From NCBI RefSeq assembly GCF_027943255.1, contig NC_072896.1:2232001-2296000 (forward strand): DNA of 64,000 nucleotides, in the 5' to 3' direction. Made by a program: the position numbers and the translations under genes. Shown here piece after piece: positions 44,001-56,744 of the stretch (positions within the stretch are counted from its first letter, which is position 1; each line of letters starts with the position of its first letter). The stretch comes from Anastrepha obliqua (lineage: Eukaryota; Arthropoda; Insecta; Diptera; Tephritidae). The notes below the pieces were generated by a model. That model was not told where the DNA came from. It saw only the letters and a program-made list of their open reading frames with translations, and made no database searches.

Positions 44001-45629
44001 CCACCTCGTCTGATGGAAAGAATTGCATGTTTTGTGGATTACATATGTATGCAATTTCAAGATGGAATTTCCAGGTATTACCGGTCATGGGCTATGACAG
44101 CAATTATCCTAGAAGACTATTAAGAATAACAATGGTCCTGTTCCCTTTCCTTTCAGCTGGCTCTAAATCTCTTCAAGTCGGTCAGCCTTTGTAGATGCAA
44201 ACCTCGTATTTGACTTCTTAATTATTACGTTTGCTATGGAACTACGAAATTAATGCATGAGTAAACTTTGCCGCAAAAAAGACTCTGCAAATGAAAGAAG
44301 AACAGTTTCTCTGGGGAGGTTGTTGCATCGGAATATTGAGCAACCAGCAAACAACGAGTTCAACAACTGTCCATATGTTCAACTGAACTGCAGGCCATTG
44401 AAGGAAAACCTGCAAATATTACAAAAATATAAAACCACATAAATTAAAAGTGAAAACAAAAGAAAAACTTTCTAGTAACATAATAAAGACAACAACCAAT
44501 CAGAGAAGACAAATACGCACAAGGCATAGCAGGAGATAAAGAAATAAAAACAATAACATTGTGAAATTACGAGAGTAAATTTAGGCAGCACACACTGAGA
44601 TGTGCTGATGGAATGGTAATAGTAGTGGTGCAAAACAAAAACAAACCCAACATCGAACAACAATGATAAGGGAAAATGAAATTAATATGAAAATATACAA
44701 ATGTAAGTTCTACACTTATCGAAATGGATTGAAAACACACAGGGGAACAGAAAGGGGTGACTTGCAGGCAAGCACCATGTCCAGATACTCGTATTAAGTA
44801 AAAATAAAACAACTGCAATCAAAAACTTGCGGGTGCAGTGGTTAGTTAAATTTAAAACTAAAATCTTGCATATGTATGCGTGCAACACACACATATACAC
44901 ACATGCTTGCACATGGCAAAGATTGTGGTTAGAATATGGCAAACTACTCCCAAGCGTCGCTCAGGCACACCCGCCACAATACCAGCAGTGCTCGTACCAG
45001 CAGACAGCAGACACTCATTAGACGATTCTCATATACTCGTAGACGGTCATGCGAGTAGACAAGCAGATTGGAGAGTGCATAAATAAATATATGAGCAGCC
45101 TCAGAAAGCAATAAAGCACAAGCATACAAATGTAAATGATATATGAAAGCGTAAAGTGGAAAGTAGAAAGCATTGACTACGATAGTACAACAGAATAGCA
45201 GAATGGAACGAAAGAGGTGTGGATATGAGCAGACAAACCAAATGAAAAATATTTGAAAGCTGCAAAAAATGCAACAAAATAAAACAACTTGCCGGATGAG
45301 CGATGCAATTGAATAAAATATTGATGTACGAGGGCTCACATGCGAGTGAGAAGAAGCAAAGTTGGTATTTGAAGAAAAAACATAAATAAATTGATTTGGA
45401 GTTCACATCAGAAGTTACCACATGGAAAATCGAATATCATACATTTTTAAGCTAATAATTTTAAATCCACAACGATCTAAAATCCTGGGTGAGTACACAA
45501 TTTCATTTTCATATCTAAACCAGCTAAGCATAAATGGCGCATAAGTTTTAAAATTCGTCCGTATAACCAATATTGTATCTCGAGTTCGCAGAATGAACGT
45601 CTTAACCGAAAGCACATATTCAGATAAGC
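44001..45629. other. Unassigned sequence
   Basis: The first 150 bp may still belong to the LINE RT. Beyond it I see no gene; minus-strand frames of up to 131 codons (44944-45339) are phenylalanine/leucine/serine-rich, as expected from purine-rich DNA read backwards. Confidence 0.4.
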
Positions 45630-46634
45630 ATGCAAGCCTTCAACGTAAAATCTCTCTTGCCAATAAGTGCAGAAATTGAAATTTGAAAAAGGCGAGCCAA
45701 AGAGCACCGAGAGATTGGTAACTCACAAAACACTCAGGCTAAAAAGCCCTCTTAAAAGTAAAAGGGTTGATAGGCAAGCAGGAAAGGAGAGAAGTGGCAG
45801 AGAAAAAGAGATGGGATGGTATGGATAGAGGCAGAGACAGAGATAGCTAGTCCTGTTAGAATTTTCTAGATTCATTGACAAATCTAAAAAATATCCTCCA
45901 GTTTGAGGGAATGAATTTTACTGATTCTCATGACATTGGAACCGAAAATTCATAGTCTTGCTCTAGCAAAGGCAGGACACTCACAGAGAAAATTTTCAAT
46001 GCCATACGTCCGATAACCGAGTTGTGTTCTACATATAATAATACCGACGACCAATCGAGCGTCTTTTCTACCAAATTTTGGAAGAAAGTCTGGCAGTTTT
46101 CCGTTTGAGCTTGTCACAAAAGCCTTTACAGTTTTGCAGCGTTTCTTTATATATAATAAATTGCCCACATAATCGCTGATCCAATTCATGATTCCTCTAC
46201 AACTGATGCCCATTATTAGCTCTGGCTCCTGCGGGGTAACCGCTGACCAACAGTTGGCCAATTTATCGGGAATTTCATTTCCTCCAACAAGTGCCGCTTT
46301 GGATTAAGTAGGCAATTTAGTAGTAAAGTCCTCTCTCGGCGAGTAAACCTCACTCTTTATAAGGCTCTCATCGTGCCCATCCCAATGTATTGTGCAGAAG
46401 CTTGGACGAGAACAGCATCCAATGATGCGTTCCTTGGAGTGTTTGAGAAAAAGATTTTGCGGAAGATTTTTGGATCTTTGCATGTTAGCAGCGGCGAGTA
46501 TCGTATCGGCGATGGAACAATGGGCTGCATGAGCTTTACGACATCATTAACATAGCCTAGTAAATAAAGATACAGCGGCTTCGTTGGCTGGATTATCTCG
46601 TCCGAATGGATACGCCCTGGCTCCGGAAGTATTC
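45630..46634 (+). mobile_element. RTE LINE fragment interrupted by a nested LINE
   Basis: The left arm (45630-45670) matches the 33-kb RTE at CAACGTAAAATCTCTCTTGC. The right arm starts at 46289 and reads AAGTGC then TTTGGATTAAGTAGGCAATT, in register. It continues to GGATACGCCCTGGCTCCGGA near 46610, where similarity ends, so the RTE 3' end is missing. Coding blocks in the right arm include VPIPMYCAEAWTRTASNDAF and FEKKILRKIFGSLHVSSGEY. The 615-bp insert is described separately. Confidence 0.85.
45671..46285 (-). mobile_element. Nested, 5'-truncated RNase H-type LINE with target duplication
   Basis: This 615-bp insert is flanked by AATAAGTGC (45662-45670) and AACAAGTGC (46286-46294), a 9-bp duplication with one change. 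The minus-strand frame 46261-45950 starts just after VGGNEIPDKLA (end of RNase H, GHS..GNE.AD.LA) and reads ELIMGISCRGIMNWISDYVG, LVVGIIICRTQLGYRTYGIE and NFLCECPAFARARL, the C-terminal domain of an I/LOA-like LINE. A stop separates the next FGSNVMRISKIHSLKLEDIF. A third LINE lineage in the window with RNase H-type ends. Confidence 0.85.
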
Positions 46635-47929
46635 GCTCTTATTTATGATGTGCAGAAAACACATGGCGATGTATGTTGGCAGCATTTCATTAGATGAAAA
46701 TGTGTATTTACTGTTACTTAAAGAGACCAAGTACATAAATTTGAAAACTTTCAGGGCGTTTTTCTCGAACGATTGATCTTGTTGATGGAGTAGGTAGGAG
46801 TACATTTGAAAGAGGTATGAAGAACTGTAAGAACTGATGAGAATAGTAGAGAGTCGAGAGCAGATCGAAGTGAAAGAATGCACGTAACTTTTCGTAACGC
46901 AAATACCAATAGATGAGATGTTAAAGAGAACCAAAAAGAGGGTGTCACTAAAGTCAGTTTTTGTCAAAATAAGAAAAGACAAGGAGAAAACAATTGTTTG
47001 TTAGCAAAAAGAGCATTAAACCAAACTTACGTTAGCTCTAAAGCTAATTGTGTCACATTCATTTATAGTCGAATAGCGATACAGCTTTACTGGTGAATGA
47101 AATCTGGGTACCATATTGAGTCCGAGGTAACGGGCTGCTAAAATCTCATTTAGAAAAGAAATTTTGAAGTTGTAACTGGGTACACTATAGCTTGGTGGCT
47201 AAAGACTCTTTGAGACTTTATAAAAGAATACTCCGAACTTCCCCAGCTTGATTGAAAATATGCGAATATATCTAGTCAACACCACCAATAAAACGAGAAC
47301 ACCATATAATTTGTTCAGTTACTACTACTACTGTTGTCCATTTCCTCTCCTTGAGCATAGGACCTCAACGACTCTCTCTGCTCTTCTGTATCTAACTCTG
47401 TTTGGCGCCTCTCTGCATAAATCGTGCAATGTGTATAATGCTTCGGCTAACTCCCTTTTCAACTTACCACATAATTTCTGGAGCTCCAGGACGTGTGCCA
47501 CTCTGCGGGTTCCATATATGCACTCGTCTTGCTATATTCCTATTGATCTACCTAAGGTATGTCTTCCGCATTTTCATTTATTCAATGAACTCAACCAAAA
47601 AGCCAAACTCATTAGCTTCAGGGTTCTAAATCCCCTGCGACTTCTTCGTGCGTACACTATTCTACAAAAATATTTCAAAAACCCCTTGAAAATTGCGAAT
47701 GAAGTAAGAAAATAGAGTTCTTGGCAGTCAGTTTTGAAGCCGTCAAAGTCATGTGGATTTATGCTAAACTAACTTTCGTTTGGTGGCCGTCAGTGTCGGT
47801 AGCTGGTAGCAACGGTGGGAATCATAGGAAAAATTGTTTCTAACAATATATTCTCAACTTCCCATAGAAAACTATCTGCAATTCGAAGTCGACATTGTCC
47901 TGCATCCTGCCGGCAACATCACACCATAA
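46635..47929. other. Unassigned sequence
   Basis: No recognised gene. The 155-codon plus frame at 47248-47715 is hydrophobic and aromatic-rich without a domain I know; no splice or promoter context supports it. Confidence 0.35.
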
Positions 47930-48285
47930 ATTGAAGAAGAATCTGCGCAAATTTTATATACCACCTTCATCTAAACGTTCGCAGAACAATCGGATTGTAA
48001 AAGTTATGCCGACCCAACGCTCATCCAACGCATCATTACTGAAGGCGAGGCGTAGGTCTATGACATCAGGCGAGACATGTAGAGCTCCAAATGATCCAAG
48101 ATCAAAAAAAACCACGTCGGTTTCAGTCAAAACACAAAGCGATGGTGTTTTGTGGATTACAATGGTATTGTACACTACGAATTTTTGCCAGGAGGTCGGA
48201 TAGTTAATGAGGGAGAGGTTTACGTGAAGCGATTCGCCAACCATGACAAAGTATGGTCGCACAGTGCCATCATATCTGTGAATTT
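47930..48285 (+). pseudogene. DD34D mariner transposase relic
   Basis: Plus-strand text: KSYADPTLIQRIITEGEA-like sequence near 48005-48050 (first catalytic Asp region, GDEAW expected), then WCFVDYNGIVHYEFLPGGRI near 48145-48200 and VNEGEVYVKRFANHDK. Many mariner transposases have 'VLLFFDYRGVVHYEFLP.GQTVN'. Frames shift at least twice, and no TIR was found. Confidence 0.6.
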
Positions 48286-50679
48286 TTCTGGCTCCTTCAA
48301 AACTCTAATTATTACATTTTATTGGTCGAAAAAATGTTGGGAAACCAGTTTTGTAATTTCTGAATTCAGCAGGAAGCAATCGCAGTCTGCTTCAAACTAC
48401 AGTTGAAAGTTGCAAATATATTTCAATATTAAAGAATTCTTAATATTAAGTCCCCTTGAAATCTTGTCTCGCTCCTTTGGCTTAAGAATATGTGGATACG
48501 TACATATATCACGATAGAGATTTGGAATTATCGCCATCAAACTCACGAGTAAGTAAACGGGATTCTTAAAGATTTGTTCATGAAAAGCGATTAAGACTTA
48601 TGGGAGCACCCTTTAAAAGTATGTGTGCACATATGCATAATATATTTTATATCATATATATTTTTCATCACCAACCGCAATTTTATTTCGAATCCTGTAT
48701 AGGTATTTGCAAGCACTCGAAAGCTGACTGAGTTCAGGTTTATTTTTTAAGTGAACTGCACAGCTCCATTCAAATACACCCACACAACAAAAAATCTATG
48801 TAATTCCAGAGCAATACAATTTGCAGCACCGTTTGGTCATCTATTTGTCTGCCCTTCTGCCGTCTATGCAAAGCAAAAAGGGCAAACTCGGCAGATAGGC
48901 AGCAAACAATAGACCACAAATGGCAGTGAAAATGTTGGTGTAACTCTCGAAAGTGTTTTATACTATTTTATTTCTTATTTTTTTTTTGTTTTTTGTTTTT
49001 GAGGGAGTCACATATTGAATCGATTTTTACAAACACTTATACGGCTATGAGTTGATGTACAACAAACAAATCATAGATGTAGGCAGTGGTGCCGCACCGC
49101 AAGAGGCTTCCACATCTCCGACTTGCTAATTCTCAACTGTACATATTTTTTGCCTACGTAAGAGCGCATTCATGTGAGTGTGTAGGTGCTCATATGTACA
49201 TAGATTTGCTCCTGCAAAGTGTCTGTGGTGTCTGTGTCAAGGATGTGCCAACATGTAGGAGCCCACAGACAGAATCCTCCAATTCCACAGGCACAATATT
49301 AAACATGCATACAAACATGCATGCATACATACAAACAGATGTACATGCACTTACATATAGATCTCTTGCATGAGATTTACTGCCCATACAAGTACATGTG
49401 TATGTATGTATGCCCTCACTCCCAATAGAGGACACAAATTCTTGTGTGTAAATACAATATCTCATACGAATATTGGCCAGAACATGGTCGGGTGATAAAT
49501 TTCATCTCGTTGCGAAATTTGTAATTCCTTTTCAATATGTGTGTATGTACACTTGTATGTAATTGCATATTTGCTTTGATTTATGCATATGGCGTAAAAT
49601 TGTGTTTCCTCGATCGTTTGCAAATACAAGAAATGAAGTTTTATTGGTATTTGTGGGCGGCAGGTGAGTTATTGATGCCGCACACTGTGACATACGAGTG
49701 CATATGTACTTGTGAATGGGTACGTAAATGCACATGTATGTTTGTATGTAAGCGTTTTCACCAGTTATGGTTTTGCTAAGTTGAACAAGAAAGTTCAAAT
49801 TATGAAAGTTTGCCAATGGAAGTTCATTTACCACGTTTATAGATTGAACCATACGTGGGTCGCCAAACGGATTTTCCTAACACTTTTTTAATCTTCCTTT
49901 AAAATTTAAAAATAAAATGCAGGATTTAGTGGATCTGCGATCATCAAACAAATGACACAAATGCTCCAGAATCGTTTTGCAGTTATAAATAAATAAATAC
50001 TCTATGTCCATAAGGCTAATTCCCAAAATATGTGCATATGTAAGCTAATAACTATGTACAGTTTACTCCAATTTGCACAGGATATTTTGTGTTTTGAAGC
50101 TAATCTCTTCTGGAAGGTTTTTTTGGCCATAAATTGCACAAATTTTCAAAAGAGGCGTGTCAGTAAGCCAAAATGTGTTAAAAATCATACAATTAATTTT
50201 CAAACTGCAACAAATCAAAAATGGCTCAACCGATCAGGGAACTGATTTTAGGTATACAACTTTGAAAAGTTTACTATCAATTCGCATTAATAGAATTAAT
50301 CATTATGTCCTATTGCTTTTAAAATTTTGAAAGCAAAGGTAACATTTTCGCAAAAAAATTACTGTTTGTTTGTATGTACGCTGGGTGCTCAACTTCGCTA
50401 AGTGAGAATAATCAAGCAAAAAAGTTATAACAAATGAATGCTCTATGATTTATATTTCCTTTGATTATGTGGATTTTCACTTCATCGAATATACTTGGCT
50501 TTAACGGTAGAGCAGCGCATACTGGGTACCTGCTTGTCTGTTATAAAGAAAAAATACATTAAAGTCATGCCGTCAATATTTCTATCTTTTTTGCCGTCAA
50601 TATTTCCAGCTTTTCCCGATTTTACCCTAACATATTCGCAGTATCTCCAGTCATTTTGATTCCAGTTGAAATGGACTGG
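48286..50679. other. Apparently unique sequence
   Basis: No gene or element recognised in about 2.4 kb. Low-complexity CATACATACAAACATGCATG-type runs occur near 49305-49345. Confidence 0.4.
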
Positions 50680-50815
50680 GAGATTTGCCATTACCCGCCA
50701 AGGGCCAACCGCTATTACAAAAAAATTTTTCTATTTACATGCACGGAAATTCGAACCTACGCATTTCCGAATATTTATCACGTGCCAATCCATTAGGCTA
50801 CGGCAGCCGCCTCTT
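50680..50815 (-). mobile_element. SINE head-half copy
   Basis: Reverse-oriented copy limited to the tRNA-like head and the start of the body. On the plus strand: TTTGCCATTACCCGCCAAGG, CAACCGCTATTAC, AAATTCGAACCTACG (B box side) and CCATTAGGCTACGGCAG (A box side). The 3' body present at 6108-6250 is absent. Confidence 0.75.
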
Positions 50816-51179
50816 ACAGTAGTTAATGAATCACAATTAAGGCTATAGTGACACTTCATGCAACAAAAGATTCTCACTTTCATTTCTTACCTAAGCTCAG
50901 ACAAAAATGTGCTGTTACTACTGTAAATTCCTCGCAACATCGCCTTAAGTACTGATGTCTAAAGGTAGCCGCGCCTACTACGAGGGATGAGCTTTAATTT
51001 CAAAGAGTTCACCACCAGTACAAAGCTGTTGCGACATTGTGAATGCCTACTGAACAACCACTGAGCTGTAGTATCGGATGTTTTTTCAGCTGCATGGGAA
51101 CTATCGATACCAATACCTATTGTTTGGCAGCTGAGAATGGCATGCTCTGCTAGCATTTCTGTTCAGTAAGGTTTGGCAA
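50816..51179. other. Unassigned sequence
   Basis: Nothing recognised. Confidence 0.35.
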
Positions 51180-51510
51180 GTCATCAGGAATCGTTTAACG
51201 CCAGAACAACGCTTCCAAATTGTAGTAATTTACTTTGAGAAAATTAAATATGTTCGCGAAATTTCAAGCGCATTCCGTCCATTTTTCGTGTTTCTTATTT
51301 CTTTCGAAGCAATTGCCACTGAAGTGAATAGCAAGTGCTATCGAGCCATGTTGCCTAAATTTTTGTTTCCCAAAATGAATCAACTAAACATCGACCACAT
51401 TTGTTTCCAGCAAAAGGCCGCACCTTTCCATACAGCGCGCTTACTCAAGCCGCCATTGACGCCATACGGTCAGATTTATTTGAAAAGTAGTAAAAAATTG
51501 AACAGGTAGA
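51180..51510 (+). pseudogene. DD41D transposase relic with large deletion
   Basis: The left part reads RLTPEQRFQIVVIYFEKIKY and VREISSAFRPFF (51195-51290), the N-terminal DNA-binding domain of a DD41D transposase. It then runs directly into FEAIATEVNSKCYRAMLPKF, LFPKMNQLNIDHICFQQKAA and FHTARL (51305-51450), the region around the second catalytic site, where QQD has become QQK. Everything between, including the first Asp, is gone. The third catalytic block is also missing. Confidence 0.7.
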
Positions 51511-52386
51511 ACGAACCAGGTAATTTGTAGCAATTATTCATTAGCAAACACGTAGATCTGCCAGTCGTCACCTTTAACAAACCATGGGTATATCGTAGCA
51601 GGTGACGCCCTTTTTTAAATTTTCAAAACCAGTTCACCAGTTATCTATAATTCATCGCTTTGCGCCCTCTCGATCATAATGGAAATAGCCATCAACATTG
51701 TCTTATTTAGCTCTGTCGTCTTATTGATCATCACATTTCCCAATTAACACTCAGCTCAAAACTTGCGGAAGACTTGGTCATCTTGCAATATAACAAATCA
51801 ACAGATAAAGTACGGTAAGCGGATGGTAATAGATGTCTAATGATGTCCAACCGCAGCCAATGCTCTAAGTGACAGATGACAAGCGATTAACGGATGACAG
51901 AGGAAGGAAAGTGAAGCTCGAAATTGTATACATTCATAGTTTAAATATGGCAATTGAGTGGTGACATATTGACTAATCAAGCGCTTCAGAAAATACATCC
52001 TAAGCACCAAATGACACTTTACAAACGACGAGCGATTGACATATGAGCCGCTCAGCGCACACATCGATTAACTCCATAAAATGAAAAGTTGAGAAACGCG
52101 ATGATGTAATGTATATTGTTTTTAAAAATTGCTTTGATAATATTATTTCAATGATGGAATGCATAATTGCAGATATAGCTTTCATCTAACGGTATATAAA
52201 ATTAATAAGAATAGAATTAGTAAGAATAGCCAACAAACAATCGAAAGTAATGTTACAGTTTTTATGTGACTGATGAAGTTAATCAATTTGGCAACTGAAA
52301 AAAGTAATAAAGTTTAATTTAGTCTTTTCATTTTTAAGAAAAGACTTTATGTTAGCGGCATTATTCTTAAGGATGATTCAGCAATA
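51511..52386. other. Unassigned sequence
   Basis: No gene recognised. Confidence 0.35.
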
Positions 52387-52599
52387 TTATATAATATATA
52401 TTATAATGTATTCTTCATCAGCTGTATGCAAGGATTCGTCATTTCGATTTGTTAACAAGTTCTTATAGTAATCGTGTTTAACAGGAGGAACGCGTTTTAG
52501 CAGGTCCATCATGTCCCTGCATTTTTTCTTTGCCACAGTTCTACCTTTGGGATATAATAAAGGCTGATCTACATTTTTCAAACTTTGCGGTTTCCCCAA
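52387..52599 (-). CDS. Unidentified protein fragment, 70 codons
   Basis: The minus-strand frame encodes MGKPQSLKNVDQPLLYPKGR, TVAKKKCRDMMDLLKRVPPV and KHDYYKNL, then NESLHTADEEYIII. The composition looks like real protein: a 'LYPKGR...DLL..VPP..HDYYKNL' pattern that recalls the C-terminal part of transposon-borne DUF7869-like proteins, where an I-P-P-x-x-H-x-x-Y-x-N-L motif is common. That link is from memory and weak. It could be a terminal exon or a remnant of a DNA transposon. A TATATAT-rich run follows at its 3' side. Confidence 0.3.
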   Translation of the reverse strand: MGKPQSLKNVDQPLLYPKGRTVAKKKCRDMMDLLKRVPPVKHDYYKNLLTNRNDESLHTADEEYIIIYII

Positions 52600-52668
52600 T
52601 AAATATTATATATATATTATATTAATGGCTTGAAATTCTGTATCTTCATTATAGTCACATTTGAATTG

Positions 52669-53936
52669 TACAGGGTGGGCCATATAGCGTTTGCTTTTTG
52701 AACCACTTATTTTTTTGCGAATGGTAACACAAATGACATGTCAAATGTGCTCATAATTTACTTAAAGGTTTGACATTTACGAAATGGGACGCTATACGCT
52801 TGAAGAAAATTGAGAAATATTAAAAACCTATTTCCAAAATGGTGAGTCTTTTAGAAATTTGAAAAAAAAAAATTCAAAAAAAAACATTTGCCAACAAGAC
52901 AGTTTGTGGATCAATTTGTTAATCGTGTTCATGAAAGTGGATCGTTAATGGATAAAACAACACGTGAACGTGCTCCTATAGTGCGTACACCCGAAAACAT
53001 TGCTGCTGTAGCCGAAAATGTGCGTGAACATCCAACAACCTCAACTCGTCATCGATCTCAAGCATTGAACATTTGACGCACTTCTTTGAGGAGAATTTTG
53101 CATAAAGACCTCGATATGAATTCTTACAAAGTTGAATTGGTGCAAGAACTGAAGCCTAATGACCATCCAATGCGTTTTCGGTTCGCTCAATGGGCAGAAA
53201 ATCGTTTGACCGAAGATGAGCATTTTTACCGAAAAATCATCTTTTCTGATGAAGCTCATTTTCACATCGGTGGCTACGTCAATAAGCAAAATTGTCGGAT
53301 TTGGGGCTCAAAAAATCCACACGTTACTGTAGAGCAGCAAATGCATCCACAACGAGTCACTGTTTGGTGCGGTTTTTGGTCTGGCGGCATCATCGGGCCA
53401 TTTTTTTTTCGAAAATGAGCGAGAAGCCGCGGTTACAGTAAATGGCGAGCGTTACCGTGACATGCTCAACGAGTTTTTGTTTCCAAAAATGGAAGAGGAT
53501 GACATGGACGACATTTGGTTTCAACAGGACGGTGCAACTTGTCACACTGCCAAAGTTACACTCGAACTTTTGGCTACCGTTTTTGAAAACCGAAAAATCT
53601 GCCGAAATTCCGATATCAATTGGCCGCCTCGGAGCTGTGATTTAAGCCCGTTGGACTATTTTTTATGGGGAGCCGTTAAGGACAAATGCTATGCAAACCA
53701 TCCAGAGACGATTGATGCGTTAAAACACGAAATCGAAGTTGCCATTCATGAAATTGGAGCCCAAACAAAAATTGGGTTGATCGAATGGTCTACTGTAAAG
53801 TCAGTCGTGGCAGTCATTTGAACGATATTATTTTTTATTCATAAATGAATATTTATTCAGGAAATATAAAAAGTTATGACTATGCCAAGGGCTTTGACAC
53901 TTAAATTTAAGATTTTTCAAAAAGTGGAGTTAATCG
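52669..53936 (+). mobile_element. DD41D mariner, second subfamily, 3' end eroded
   Basis: The left end TACAGGGTGGGCCATATAGC starts at 52669. The coding region follows in the usual place. At the right, a decayed TTTTTCAAAAAGTGG near 53915 may be the start of the inverted repeat (left: CTTTTTGAACCAC), but the terminal GCCCACCCTGTA is absent, so the 3' end has been lost or replaced. The 1.27-kb span is nearly full length. Confidence 0.75.
52784..53844 (+). pseudogene. DD41D transposase pseudogene
   Basis: ATG at 52784 opens MGRYTLEEN, then a TGA at codon 10. The same frame continues through RQFVDQFVNRVHESGSLMDK and TPENIAAVAENVREHPTTST to a TGA after QALNI, then LRRILHKDLDMNSYKVELVQ and IIFSDEAHFHIGGYVNKQNC (first Asp near 53250). 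A T-run near 53401-53410 shifts the frame; the core resumes with IWFQQDGATCHTAKVTLELL and SCDLSPLDYFLWGAVKDKCY. Exactly 41 residues lie between the second and third Asp. A further shift near 53765 is needed to reach GSHLNDIIFYS. All catalytic residues are present. Confidence 0.9.
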
Positions 53937-56744
53937 ATGTGTGCATTGAGCGGCTTATACGACAAGTAAAAGAGAAACATGCAATAATTAGTTTCTCATT
54001 GATATTCTTGACCTCTACATAATAATTGTACGGCAAATATTAGATCATTCCCTAAAGCTTTATGAACTTAACAATTCAAGCTTAGATGACTTCTTGCTGT
54101 TCAGTTAGATATAAAAAAGTGTGGGTTATTGTCTGATAGAAGTATTCACATGAGAACCAATTGGCTCAAAATTAGCTGCAGTTTTGATTTATAAAAAATA
54201 AATAAAAAAAAAAACATAAATAAAAAGTAAAATGATTTTTCCTACGAATGCATGATGGACTTAAAACATTTGCCACGCACGTTGGGCTCTCGATCACATC
54301 TACAAAAATTCATATGTGCACATGTAAGTAGCTCTGATTACCCACTAAGCTGGTCCGCTTAAGCTTGCACCTGAAGAGCAATTATGCTGTGTGCTTCGTG
54401 TCACATTTCAGTTAATTATTTTTTCCTAAAGCCACTTGTGCGAGTGGAGTATGCCGCATACTTCTCTCCTGCTGCTCCATGGCGCCCACATATTTGACGT
54501 TGCATGCTTCCTTCCACTTCATTTCGCAAAGCTTGAGTGAAATACCCGCAGCTGAATTAAATTAACTAAGTAAGACGCCTAAGCATATGCTAAGCTACGC
54601 AAAGCTCAAGGAAGTAGTGCATAATTTACGCCGCCAAAGCCACATGATGAATGGATGAATGCATGAACTGAAATAAGAAAGTGTATTGCGAGGAACAAAG
54701 CGCCAGTCAAATTAATGGGCAGTTAGTCAGTAGTTAGAGGAGTAAAATGCAAATGGAAAGTCAAGGAAAAAAGCCAGACAGACAAGCTGATGGATATGCT
54801 GGAGTTGGTAAGTGGGTAAACACTTGGAATACTATGCAGACTGCGAACTGTGGAGAGCATTTTCATATGCAACAAACAGGCAAAATGTATTTGGTGGAGT
54901 TGATTTAAATTAAATCTGGTGTGCGTCAGCACTCTTCATCTTCAGTCAGTGACTAAAGACTAGCGTTGAGTGGCTAAGTGGCTTTCATCACATCACCACA
55001 GCGCTGCCCAATAAAGGAACTACAATCTGTCTAGGGATACATGCATATGTGGTTTTATGGCTGTTCTGATGGTTTTGTTTGTTTATAAAATAGATGACCG
55101 AGCTTTAGGCTGGGCTTTGTGGAAGTGCAAGTATTTTGTCGTTGTAGCCAGATATTGTATGCAAATTAGCCCTTTGAAAACCTGCTAAGCAACATTTGAC
55201 AACTCAAAACATGCATAACCGGATAATTTATGTATATATTATACAACATTTGCTTGTATGTACACATACACACACGCATGTTTCATTACTAGAGATGCCC
55301 TGCCATATGGATGAATGTATGAAGACCTTTCCACAGAAACTCGCCGATTTTACTTTTAATGAGATATACAAACATTTACATTGACGCATTTTTGGGAGTA
55401 AATATTTGCGTAAGTAGGTGGATATATGTATCCCTACAAACACTTGTGTTCAAAATAACTGCAGCGCGACATAGTGCTAAGTTTTGACTATCATTTCATG
55501 TTTTTTTTTTTGTTTTTGAGTTTTAGTTTATATTAAAACAAAAGCCACATAGCTCAAAGTTTCAGACATTCTACAAATTTACAATAAAAAACTGCCACAA
55601 ATTTTCATTAGAGTTTTAAACATTTTAGTCAAAATTTTTAGAAAAATTCCGGGTATATGGTTTTTAGCCCACTACATCTGGATATAATTTTATGTCACTT
55701 TAAAGTAGCTCAAAATTCATTTTGATTTTTAATAATTTTTTTTTTTTTTTGCCGACGTTGTTTTGTATTTTTTCCAAACAACGAGTGCTCGAAATGTTTT
55801 TATATGGAGATAATACACAAAACCGCCAGCCAAAAAGCATTTTTGAAAGGCTGGAAATCAGCACTTTATTATGCAAAAATTCAATGGGCTATAAAACAGC
55901 ATGCAGCTTTTTTTTTTTTTGGAAATAATTTTTATGAGCATTTGCCATTTCTTGTTTTTTTTGTACAAAGTTTGAAACTTATTTTAAAGTATGACTTTTG
56001 TTGTATAAAAAAATTAAAAAACAATCAAAACTTTGTAATTTTTCGCCCTGCTAATTTTGTGAGCCCAGGTGCTTGTATTTCCTTTCAATATTTACCTTAC
56101 CAAGCCTTTAAAACATCTTTGGATTTCTATCAGAATGTGTTAAGCAGACTTGAAACACTGCTGGTAAAAATTTGACTATTTTTCTGTACTCAGAATTCTT
56201 CAATTTCCCAATTTCTGAAAGACACCTTCCATCTTCGAAAAGCCTATAGCATGAAAGCTGGCTACCCAGACGTGGGTGAATAGAATTTGTCCTTTATGGA
56301 TGCCGTTCTGGGCCCTCCCGAAGTAATATAGAAATCAATTCCGGGAAGGGTGTTTGCCTAGAAGGAGAGGAGGGATCGTTTTAGTTGCCACACCACACGA
56401 TGCAGTAGACGACAGTCGCTATAAGTGCTAAGGCATTTTGCACCCTACCTCACCCACCAAAAAACAAAAAAAGAGGCAAAGACAGTTACTAGCCTACTTG
56501 TCTGCAACTTTCTTCAGAAACATCAGAAATCAGGTCAATCAGAGACCCAGGACAATCCCCCATAAGCCAAAATGTCTTTCGAAAATGTTTCCTAGATTCC
56601 AGAAGTGAATAATTCCTGGACGGTATCTTTTTTTTTTTTTGTTTTTTTGTAATCTTTGTCAGATTTTTCAGGTATACACATCTACTATTTTAACCAACAC
56701 AAGAATTGAAGCCAACAGATTATTATCAACGCAGAAATTTCAGG
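53937..56744. other. Apparently unique sequence
   Basis: About 2.8 kb with no recognised element. Frames at 55722-56175 are AT-driven. A block at 56225-56410 is GC-richer (ACGTGGGTGAATAG, GGGAAGGGTGTTTGCC) and may be repetitive but I cannot assign it. Confidence 0.4.

Noticed and set aside
44944..45339. 131-codon minus-strand ORF rich in Phe, Leu, Ser and Cys
   Set aside because: It reflects purine-rich plus-strand DNA read in reverse; overlapping frames are equally open.
47248..47715. 155-codon ORF
   Set aside because: Composition is hydrophobic and aromatic as in chance frames of AT-rich DNA; no recognisable domain.
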